A DNA stretch of 8,719 nucleotides from NCBI GenBank assembly GCA_964496275.1, contig CAZBYL010000073.1:1-8719 (forward strand), read 5' to 3'. The notes under the pieces are model-generated. The model saw nothing but the letters and a program-made list of their open reading frames with translations, had not been told where the DNA came from and searched no databases. The position numbers and the translations under genes were made by a program. The DNA comes from CAZBYL01 sp964496275. Its GTDB lineage: Bacteria > Synergistota > Synergistia > Synergistales > Synergistaceae. Below are positions 1 to 6,323 of the stretch, piece after piece. The stretch's first letter is position 1. Each line of letters starts with the position of its first letter.

Positions 1-2
1 TC

Positions 3-863
3 AAAAAGAAATCACCCGATAAGAAGAACGCTTCGGGCGAATATGTTCCCACAGTAAGCAACGAATCCATGCGTAAGGCTATTGTCCTGCATACGATTCT
101 CTTTGTTATAGGCGCATCTGCAATCGCCGTTGTTTCCGGAATATGGGCGGATATGTCTGTCGCAAAGCTTATAACATGGGTTATTTGGTGTGCGGTTTCC
201 TCCGTTATTGCACCTGTGCTTGTCGGACTTTGCGCGATGTATTCGGGCTGGTTCCCCGGATTTGCGATCACTGTTATATTTCTGAGCCTCGGTCTCTTTA
301 TGGGCTTCCCCGCACCGGCACTTGCGATAATGACAGGTTTCATCGCCAGTACGGGCCCCTGCTTCGCTGACATGGGCTTTGACCTCAAAACAGGCTGGAT
401 TATTCGCGGCAAGGGCAGCGACCTTGCATACGAACTCGATGGCAGAAAACAGCAGATATACCTTGAGCTTATAGGCGGGCTTCTTGCGATGGGCGTCGTT
501 GCGGCTCTTATGAATATGCACTTCAAACAGGATCTTATTCCGCCTGTCAGCCGTGTTTTCGCCGCTACCATCAAAGCCGGTTCGCACCCCGAAATTCTGC
601 GCGAGATGGCGATGTGGGCAATCCCCGGAGCCATTCTCCAGCTCATCGGCGGCTCCAAAAAGGCGCTCGGTATTCTCTGCGCTACAGGTCTTTTGATCAA
701 TAACCCGATATACGGTGTCGGACTTGTTATAGCTCTCATAATCCGCAAGATTTACTACGAGAAGCACAAGGAAACGATGGAGCTTTACGGAGCCGGATTT
801 GTCGCAGGCGACGGTATTTACGGATTCTTCTTCGCCATAGGACGCAGCTTCGGACTCTGGTAG
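3..863 (+). CDS. OPT-family oligopeptide/small-molecule transporter, C-terminal part (5' end outside window)
   Basis: The reading frame is open from the window edge to the TAG at 861-863, giving 286 codons with no start of its own, so this is the C-terminal half of a longer protein. Bacterial OPT transporters usually have about 550-650 residues. The first 25 visible residues are Lys/Ser-rich and hydrophilic, like a cytosolic loop. About six or seven hydrophobic segments follow, including those beginning near AIVLHTILFV, LITWVIWCAV, ITVIFLSLGL, LELIGGLLAM, IPGAILQLIG and VGLVIALIIR. Between them lies the family-type stretch FADMGFDLKTGWIIRG followed by RKQQ, and the C-terminus has AGFVAGDGIYGFF; both resemble OPT conserved loops. 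The family moves peptides or metal-chelate-like amino-acid derivatives by cation-coupled transport at the inner membrane. It lies 95 bp upstream of a same-strand enzyme operon and probably imports its substrate. The ATG at 69 is internal. The substrate cannot be read from sequence. Confidence 0.85.
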   Translation, partial: KKKSPDKKNASGEYVPTVSNESMRKAIVLHTILFVIGASAIAVVSGIWADMSVAKLITWVIWCAVSSVIAPVLVGLCAMYSGWFPGFAITVIFLSLGLFMGFPAPALAIMTGFIASTGPCFADMGFDLKTGWIIRGKGSDLAYELDGRKQQIYLELIGGLLAMGVVAALMNMHFKQDLIPPVSRVFAATIKAGSHPEILREMAMWAIPGAILQLIGGSKKALGILCATGLLINNPIYGVGLVIALIIRKIYYEKHKETMELYGAGFVAGDGIYGFFFAIGRSFGLW

Positions 864-892
864 GATCACCGGTCAACTTTTAAAATAAGCTT

Positions 893-935
893 AAGAGCGA
901 AAACACCGTCTTTTACACCGCGGATTTTCGCTCTT
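893..935 (+). terminator. Stem-loop between transporter and enzyme genes, weak terminator or processing/attenuation element
   Basis: A perfect 11-bp inverted repeat, AAGAGCGAAAA (893-903) and TTTTCGCTCTT (925-935), encloses a 21-nt loop with a possible inner CCG/CGG pairing. Only a short T run (TTTAT) follows, so it is not a textbook rho-independent terminator. It begins 29 bp after the transporter stop and ends 23 bp before the racemase TTG. It could partly terminate transcription, or mark an mRNA processing point that sets different transporter and enzyme levels. Confidence 0.45.
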
Positions 936-958
936 TATGTAAAGGAGAGTAGGAAGTT

Positions 959-1618
959 TTGAAAACACCCCGACTTGGGCTCATAAGAGTCCTGACCACA
1001 GATAATCTTGACCTGCTACAATCTCACGAAAGAATAATCAATCGCGCTCTGCCATGGGTAAGCGTAGATTCACGCTGTATCCCCGACCAGTTTGACGGAG
1101 TTCATGACGATGCGAGCGAAGCCGCCGCGATACCGAAGGTTGTTGCTCTCGGACACAAATTTCAGGAAGAGGGCTTCGACGCGGTGTATGTGAGCTGTGT
1201 CGGTGACCCTGGAGTCGAAATTCTGCAAAGAGAGCTATCTATTCCCGTAATAGGCGCGGGAAGAGCGACGGGGCACATCATCAGTGCATACGATATACCG
1301 GTGGGTGCGCTCAGTATTACGGACGAAGCTCCGGGAGTTACGGCTTCCATCTTGGACAGTCTGCTTATAAAAACTGTGCGCCCCGAAAATATACACACCA
1401 CTTTGGACCTTTTCAGACCCGAAGCGGAGGACGAACTCGTTTTGGCGGGGACAGAGTTAAAATCTCTCGGAGCAAAGGGTATCATGCTTGCCTGCACGGG
1501 ACTCTCAACAATAGGAATAGCGCCAAAGCTCAGAGAGCGTTTGGGCGTAACAATATTTGACCCGCTTCGCTGCGCTGTAGGCGCGATATATTCCGTTCTT
1601 TGGACAGAAGAACATTAG
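959..1618 (+). CDS. Asp/Glu/hydantoin racemase family protein
   Basis: A 219-residue cytosolic protein of the cofactor-independent, two-cysteine racemase superfamily. C80 lies in VSCVGDPGVE and C179 in MLACTGLSTIG; these fit the paired catalytic cysteines that remove and return the alpha proton on opposite faces. The start MKTPRLGLIRVLT and the late FDPLRCAVGAI stretch also fit the family. The TTG at 959 is chosen because an in-frame stop (TAG, 950-952) lies just upstream, AGGAG sits at 943-947, and the protein needs this first beta strand. Relatives act on aspartate, glutamate, hydantoins, or maleate (as an isomerase); sequence alone does not choose between them. It is the first of six same-strand enzyme genes and lies 12 bp before the DUF917 gene, so it probably supplies or uses one stereoisomer of the imported compound. 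Confidence 0.85.
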   Translation: MKTPRLGLIRVLTTDNLDLLQSHERIINRALPWVSVDSRCIPDQFDGVHDDASEAAAIPKVVALGHKFQEEGFDAVYVSCVGDPGVEILQRELSIPVIGAGRATGHIISAYDIPVGALSITDEAPGVTASILDSLLIKTVRPENIHTTLDLFRPEAEDELVLAGTELKSLGAKGIMLACTGLSTIGIAPKLRERLGVTIFDPLRCAVGAIYSVLWTEEH

Positions 1619-1630
1619 GGGGCGAAAGTT

Positions 1631-2722
1631 TTGTCAAAACTGGTATTGACACAGGAACATGTTGAAGCCGCTCTTATAGGCGGATGCTTCCTCGGAGGGG
1701 GCGGCGGCGGTTCTATGGAAAAGGGACGCGCGCTCGCGGAAAAAGCTCTTGAGGCGGGAACTCTCACCATGATTTCAGCCGATGAGATAGACGATGGCTC
1801 TATTCTGCTTACAAGTTCGGCGGTGGGAGCTCCCGCGGCAAAGGACGCATACGCGGCTCCGGCTACGGCAACAAGGGTTGTGGAACTTTTGGAAAGAGTC
1901 GGAGTCGGCAAGCCCGGCGGACTCATAACGAACGAAAACGGCGGAGGCTCCACTTTCAACGGCTGGCTTCCTGCTGCGGCAAGCGGATTGCCCTTTGTGG
2001 ACCTTCCATGCAACGGACGTGCTCACCCAACAGGTGTAATGGGTTCCATGGCGCTGCACCGCGATAAAAACTATCTCTCTTACCAAGCGGCTGCGGGAGG
2101 GAACCCCGATAAGGGGCTCTATCTCGAATCTGTATTCATGAGCTCGATGGATTCTGCCGCGGCACTTGTGAGACAGAGCGCAATTCGTGCCGGCGGGCTT
2201 GTCTCCGTTGCCAGAAATCCCATAACGGCAGGCTATGCCAAGAAATTCTGCGCGCCGGGCGGTGTGATGCTCGCGATAGAAGTCGGCAAAAAAATGTTGG
2301 CGGCTTTAAAACGCAAAACCGATGCCTCTGCGGAAGCCGCGGCGGATTTCCTCGGCGGAAGTGTTATGGCATCAGGAAGCGTTGACTCGATAGAGCTGAT
2401 AACGGAGGGCGGTTTTGACCACGGAACGGTTAATATATGCGGTATAGAAATGACCTTCTGGAATGAATTTATGACCATAGACCGTGACGGAAAGAGACTC
2501 GGCACATTTCCAGACCTCATCATGACAGTTGATGCCGTTACCGGTCTGCCTGTTACGACCGCCGAGATAACAAAAGGGCAGAACGTCATAATCGTGCTCG
2601 TACCGGCGCGTAATATACCGCTGGGAGCGGGTATGTACTGCCGTGAACTTATGGAGCCTGTGGAAGAAATTGTCCGTCGTCCCATATTGGAATACTTTAA
2701 CTTGGAACACCCGTACCTTTAA
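1631..2722 (+). CDS. DUF917 family protein (S-methyl-thiohydantoin desulfurase-like)
   Basis: A 363-residue soluble protein, full length for DUF917. The N-terminal domain starts with the glycine-rich signature GGCFLGGGGGGS (residues 17-28). It continues through a second Gly-rich turn, NENGGGSTFNGWLPAA (101-116), and LPFVDLPCNGRAHP (120-133). The C-terminal domain has the typical FPDLIMTVDAVTGLPVTTAE (293-312) followed by KGQNVIIVLVPARNIPLGAG. Part of this family is known as S-methyl-thiohydantoin desulfurase; other members are uncharacterised, and older annotations often link them to hydantoin metabolism. The TTG start at 1631 is supported by a G-rich site at 1617-1622, which overlaps the racemase stop codon. 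That 12-bp gap suggests translational coupling. No signal peptide or membrane segment is visible. By inference it acts on a hydantoin- or thiohydantoin-like ring in the cytosol; the true substrate is unknown. Confidence 0.85.
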   Translation: MSKLVLTQEHVEAALIGGCFLGGGGGGSMEKGRALAEKALEAGTLTMISADEIDDGSILLTSSAVGAPAAKDAYAAPATATRVVELLERVGVGKPGGLITNENGGGSTFNGWLPAAASGLPFVDLPCNGRAHPTGVMGSMALHRDKNYLSYQAAAGGNPDKGLYLESVFMSSMDSAAALVRQSAIRAGGLVSVARNPITAGYAKKFCAPGGVMLAIEVGKKMLAALKRKTDASAEAAADFLGGSVMASGSVDSIELITEGGFDHGTVNICGIEMTFWNEFMTIDRDGKRLGTFPDLIMTVDAVTGLPVTTAEITKGQNVIIVLVPARNIPLGAGMYCRELMEPVEEIVRRPILEYFNLEHPYL

Positions 2723-2755
2723 GTCATAAACAAACTAATAAATGGAGGTATTGTC

Positions 2756-3721
2756 ATGTCACTACTGCACACAATGAAAGCTATCGATCTGCTCGATTCT
2801 TCCTTTATATCGGGCGAGAAAGTCAAAGAGACCCTCGTGGCCGCCGGTATCAAAGAAGAAAATGTCTCCGTCAAAACAGTAACAGGTCCTTCCGGAAAAA
2901 GCACAGATTTTGTAAAAGTATGGTTCTACGGCACAGAAGGCCGCCACGCGGGCGGCAGCGCACCCACGATAGGCATAGTCGGACGTCTCGGCGGAATAGG
3001 AGCGCGTCCCGACAGAGTCGGACTGGTTTCCGATGCGGATGGTGCGGTATCGGCTGTAGCGATTGCAATGAAGCTCGGAGACATGGCGCAGAGGGGCGAC
3101 CTGCTCAAAGGCGACGTCTTTGTATCGACACACATCTGCCCGACGGCGCCCACAAAGCCGCATGATCCGGTGCCCTTCATGGGTTCTCCAATAAACATGA
3201 CGATAGCAAACCGCGAAGAAATGTCCGAAGACCTTGACGCGGTGCTATCCATCGACACGACTCGCGGCAACAGAGTCATCAACCACAGAGGCTTTGCCAT
3301 TTCGCCGACGATAAAAGAGGGCTGGATTCTCCGCACAAGTGAAGACCTTCTCGAAATAATGACATACACCACAGGCAAATCACCGGTGGTATTCCCGATA
3401 ACCATGCAGGACATCACGCCCTACGGCAACGGCGTATACCACTTAAACAGTGTGCTCCAGCCCTGCACGGCGACAAAAGCTCCAGTCGTCGGAATCGCAC
3501 TCACAGCCGAAACAATGGTTCCCGGCTGCGGAACAGGTGCGTCACAGCCCATCGACATAGAGGGAGCGGTGCGCTATGCGATCGAAGTCGCAAAGGCATT
3601 CGGAGAGGGCAAATGCTCCTTCTACAGCAAAGATGATTTTGACACCTGTGTCAAAAGATACGGAGAGATGACCCGCCTTCAGGGCATGGGCGAACTTCCC
3701 CCGGCAGACCCGGACGCATAG
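2756..3721 (+). CDS. DUF1177 family protein, possible metallohydrolase fold
   Basis: A 321-residue soluble protein that I recognise as DUF1177, a conserved family without an assigned reaction. The ATG at 2756 has a strong GGAGG at 2744-2748 with a 7-nt spacer, the best ribosome-binding site in the upstream half of the cluster. Visible landmarks are GIVGRLGGIGARPDRVGLVSD (from residue 73), D93-A-D95-G followed by a small-residue helix, STHICPT with H126, SIDTTRGNRVINHRG (165-179) and AETMVPGCGTGA (251-262). The order of an acidic DxDG element, a later His and a DTTRGN strand recalls the M20/M42/M28 di-metal aminopeptidase arrangement. I infer only a possible amidohydrolase or peptidase role, since ligand residues cannot be assigned by eye. 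It lies between the DUF917 gene (33 bp) and the unknown Cys-rich gene (9 bp). Confidence 0.8.
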   Translation: MSLLHTMKAIDLLDSSFISGEKVKETLVAAGIKEENVSVKTVTGPSGKSTDFVKVWFYGTEGRHAGGSAPTIGIVGRLGGIGARPDRVGLVSDADGAVSAVAIAMKLGDMAQRGDLLKGDVFVSTHICPTAPTKPHDPVPFMGSPINMTIANREEMSEDLDAVLSIDTTRGNRVINHRGFAISPTIKEGWILRTSEDLLEIMTYTTGKSPVVFPITMQDITPYGNGVYHLNSVLQPCTATKAPVVGIALTAETMVPGCGTGASQPIDIEGAVRYAIEVAKAFGEGKCSFYSKDDFDTCVKRYGEMTRLQGMGELPPADPDA

Positions 3722-3730
3722 GAGAACAGA

Positions 3731-4588
3731 GTGAAAATCCAAGTCACGCTTACCGCGGAAGGGGCAAAGAGGCTCATAGCTCATGCAATAGCAGGGCTTC
3801 CCGAGGTGCAAAGCGCGATGGCAAACGGCAAAATTCTCTTAAAGGGCAGCACGACAGTTTCCGCTGTGTCCGAAATTCTATGCGGCACACCGCTGCGCAT
3901 CTGCGGAAGAATAGATTCGCTCGGCACAGCGACAGCCAATAAAAAGACGGAAGGCGCTCACTCCATTATGCTGGTCAAAGGCAAACCGGAAAACATCGAC
4001 TCGTGCTTTGCGGAAGCCGCAGAGAACATGGAACCGGGCGATATCTGCATCGCGGGAGCAAACCTCGTGGACATCGACGGCCGTGCCGCGATAATGGCAG
4101 GCAGCCCCTTGGGCGGCGCGCCGCTTCGTGTGCTGGCCTCTCTGCAGACCGAGGGCGTAAAGACAATAATCGCGGCGGGGCTTGAAAAATATGCCCCCTG
4201 CTGTCTCGATGACTCCCTCGCCGCCGCATCGAGAAAGGGCATAGGCTTTGCTATGGGCATGGCATCGGGACTTGTTCCGATAACAGGTCAGGTCATAAAT
4301 GAAGTCGATGCCGCGTACATTCTGGGTGCGGAAGAAGTCTGCGTAATAGGGCGAGGCGGAATAGCCGGCTGCGAAGGCGGCACGACTCTCGCAGTTACGG
4401 TGAGAGATGATTGCGCGGAAGATTTTTTTGAAACAGTTCGTGAGGCAAACAGACTCGGGGCAAGCGCCGTATCAGGGGAAAAAGAATCTCTTGCCTCATG
4501 CCTTGCTACTCACTGCGGCCCCACAGGCGCGGGACACAAAAGCTGCTGCTACAGAGCGGAGCGTTTAAAAAACAGAAGCGGAGAGTGA
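3731..4588 (+). CDS. Conserved-looking hypothetical protein, cysteine-rich, unknown function
   Basis: I do not recognise a named family. The 285-residue product starts at GTG 3731 with AGGAG at 3720-3724, overlapping the upstream TAG stop, so translation is probably coupled. It is soluble with no signal peptide. It has 13 cysteines, several clustered at the C-terminus: C257, C262 in HCGPTGAGHK, then C272-C273. Glycine-rich turns include PGDICIAGANLVDIDGRAAI (102-121), AGSPLGGAP (123-131), IIAAGLEKYAPCC (146-158) and VIGRGGIAGCEGGTT (205-219). These alternate with hydrophobic strands, suggesting a Rossmann-like or repeated alpha/beta fold. The ordered turns and close operon position argue that it is a real enzyme or cofactor-binding protein, perhaps metal-binding through the C-terminal Cys/His group. 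That function is inference. The next gene starts 4 bp after its stop. Confidence 0.75.
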   Translation: MKIQVTLTAEGAKRLIAHAIAGLPEVQSAMANGKILLKGSTTVSAVSEILCGTPLRICGRIDSLGTATANKKTEGAHSIMLVKGKPENIDSCFAEAAENMEPGDICIAGANLVDIDGRAAIMAGSPLGGAPLRVLASLQTEGVKTIIAAGLEKYAPCCLDDSLAAASRKGIGFAMGMASGLVPITGQVINEVDAAYILGAEEVCVIGRGGIAGCEGGTTLAVTVRDDCAEDFFETVREANRLGASAVSGEKESLASCLATHCGPTGAGHKSCCYRAERLKNRSGE

Positions 4589-4592
4589 CGGC

Positions 4593-5264
4593 ATGAAATA
4601 TAAAGTAGGTACAGTGACAATAGGCCAGGCTCCGAGAGTTGACATTACTCCCGACCTCAGAAAAATAGTGGGCGACGACATAGACATAGTGGAAGCGGGC
4701 GCGCTCGACGGTCTGACTTCCGAACAGATAAAAGATATGGCTCCTCACGAAGGCGACTATGTGCTCGTTACAAGAATGGCCGACGGCACGTCCGTTCAAA
4801 TATCCGAACATGCTGTCACGCCCCTTCTTAAAGAAAAAATAAACGCGCATTTTGATAACGGAATAAACACGGTCCTTCTGCTCTGCACCGGAGAATTTCC
4901 CGGCTTTGCGACAAGCGGGCTCCTGCTCCGTCCTCAAAAGCTGCTCTTCAACTTTGTAAGCTCCGTGGCATCGGGACTTAGACTTGGCGTATTCATGCCG
5001 TCTCCCGACCAGATAGCTCAGTCCACAGAACGCTGGAGCAAAGTATCTGCCGAGACAAAATCGGTGGGAGCCTCGCCCTACGTCAATCCCGAGGTAACAA
5101 TCCCTGCCGCCGCAAAGGAACTCGCAGAGTGGGGAGCCGACGTTATAATAATGGACTGCATGGGATACAGCCTGGCAATGAAAGAAAAAGTCCGCGAAAT
5201 AACGGGCAAACCTGTTATACTCGCAAGAGCCGTTGCTGCGAGGGCGCTCAGCGAACTCATATAA
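4593..5264 (+). CDS. AroM family protein (Asp/Glu racemase superfamily)
   Basis: A 223-residue cytosolic protein close in length and opening (VGTVTIGQAPRVDITPD) to AroM, for which I recall about 225 residues in Escherichia coli and no firmly assigned function. AroM proteins share the Asp/Glu racemase fold. Here C98 (LLLCTGEFP) and C189 (IMDCMGYS) occupy the places of the two catalytic cysteines, so isomerase, racemase or lyase chemistry is plausible. The ATG lies only 4 bp after the previous stop, with GGAG at 4580-4583 inside the upstream gene, so translational coupling is likely. This is the second racemase-fold protein of the operon, only distantly similar to the first. They may act on different intermediates. 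A role in aromatic amino-acid synthesis is not implied, because no aro genes are nearby. The gene symbol is left empty because orthology is unproven. Confidence 0.82.
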   Translation: MKYKVGTVTIGQAPRVDITPDLRKIVGDDIDIVEAGALDGLTSEQIKDMAPHEGDYVLVTRMADGTSVQISEHAVTPLLKEKINAHFDNGINTVLLLCTGEFPGFATSGLLLRPQKLLFNFVSSVASGLRLGVFMPSPDQIAQSTERWSKVSAETKSVGASPYVNPEVTIPAAAKELAEWGADVIIMDCMGYSLAMKEKVREITGKPVILARAVAARALSELI

Positions 5265-5321
5265 GAGCCGCATCATGCAAGCGCCGTTAAACAGCACGGT
5301 ACAAAGTTTGGAGGTATAGAC

Positions 5322-6278
5322 ATGTACGATTTTATCGGAACAGCGAAAAAACTTCTCGGTGTAAACATGGGGCTGAAACAGGGAGAAAAACTCCTTGTCC
5401 TCTACGACGAGACCACTCTTAAAATCGGCGAAAGCCTCTTCACGGCGGGAGAAGAACTCGGCGCGGAAACGCTCGCGGTCAGAATGTCCGTGCTGCCCGG
5501 AAACGGTGTGGAGCCCCCCGCAATAGTCGCGGAAGCTATGACAAAGGCGGACGTCGTGGTGGCTCCTCTCGGGACCTCCATCACTCACACACAGGCGAAA
5601 AAGAAAGCCGCTGCCGCAGGTGCAAGGGTGGCGACCATGCCGCGCATCACGGAAGACATGTTCTTCAACGGACCTATCACCGCGGACTACGCACAGGTTG
5701 CGGAACTCACGAGAAAAGTGTCCGCACTGCTGGATAATGCGGATACGGCGGAAATAATCACCGGCAACGGGGAATACAGCCTCAAAATGTCTCTCAAAGA
5801 CAGAAAGGGTGTACCGAGCACCGGTGTCTACACCGAAAAAGGACAGTCGGGCAACCTTCCATCCGGAGAGGGCTTCATCGCCCCCGTTGAAGGAAGCGCG
5901 GAGGGAAAAATCCGCATAGACGGCTCATTTGTCGGCTTCGGCACACTCAGCGAACCTGTGGTGCTCACATTTGAAAAGGGGCTTATGGTAAAAGCCGAAG
6001 GCGCCATAGCGGAAGAGCTCTGCAAAATGCTCGGAGAAAACCCCCTTGCGCGCAACCTGGCGGAACTCGGAATAGGCACCAACGACAAGGCAAGAGTCAC
6101 AGGCGTAATACTTGAGGACGAAAAAATATACGGCACAATACACATAGCTCTCGGCAGCAACGACACCTTCGGCGGTACGGTAGCGGCAGGTATCCACGTT
6201 GACGGAGTGGTAAAAGAGCCCGTCCTGAAACTCGACGGAGAGACCATACTTGAAAAAGGTCATCTCATAATAAAATAA
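5322..6278 (+). CDS. M29 (aminopeptidase T)-like metallohydrolase, last gene of the cluster
   Basis: A 318-residue soluble protein resembling thermophilic leucyl aminopeptidases of family M29 and related NicX-type 2,5-dihydroxypyridine dioxygenases. The C-terminal metal-site pattern is visible: SGEGF (E183), APVEG (E190), AELGIGTN (E248), EDEK (E267), GTIHIALG (H274) and IHVDG (H292, D294). The spacing of E183 to E248 and the closing HxD match what I remember of M29 ligand order. At 318 residues it is shorter than the roughly 400 of classical M29 enzymes, so the amino-terminal part is reduced and the substrate may not be a peptide. The ATG is backed by GGAGG at 5310-5314 with a 7-nt spacer. 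The 57-bp gap before it is the widest within the enzyme block. Likely role: hydrolysis or ring opening of a late intermediate (inference). Confidence 0.8.
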   Translation: MYDFIGTAKKLLGVNMGLKQGEKLLVLYDETTLKIGESLFTAGEELGAETLAVRMSVLPGNGVEPPAIVAEAMTKADVVVAPLGTSITHTQAKKKAAAAGARVATMPRITEDMFFNGPITADYAQVAELTRKVSALLDNADTAEIITGNGEYSLKMSLKDRKGVPSTGVYTEKGQSGNLPSGEGFIAPVEGSAEGKIRIDGSFVGFGTLSEPVVLTFEKGLMVKAEGAIAEELCKMLGENPLARNLAELGIGTNDKARVTGVILEDEKIYGTIHIALGSNDTFGGTVAAGIHVDGVVKEPVLKLDGETILEKGHLIIK

Positions 6279-6284
6279 CCCGCA

Positions 6285-6323
6285 AGCAGCCCGAACGCAC
6301 TCAAATTTAGCGTTTGGGCTGCT
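6285..6323. terminator. Convergent stem-loop terminator shared by the enzyme operon and the MBL-fold gene
   Basis: The 14-nt arms 6285-6298 and 6310-6323 pair with one G-U mismatch around an 11-nt loop. It starts 6 bp after the M29-like stop. The minus-strand gene's stop codon lies in the loop, so one arm encodes that protein's last residues. On the minus strand the stem is followed by a T-rich run (complement of 6271-6278), typical of intrinsic termination. On the plus strand only CTTTCCC follows, so termination of the operon may be less efficient. Confidence 0.75.

Noticed and set aside
12..869. 285-codon open frame on the minus strand across the transporter gene
   Set aside because: It is antisense to a clear membrane protein frame, has no ribosome-binding site, and its product is a polar, low-complexity sequence with no family features.
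4506..5588. 360-codon open frame on the minus strand
   Set aside because: It spans three well-supported plus-strand genes including their junctions and lacks recognisable motifs; it is a by-product of codon bias.
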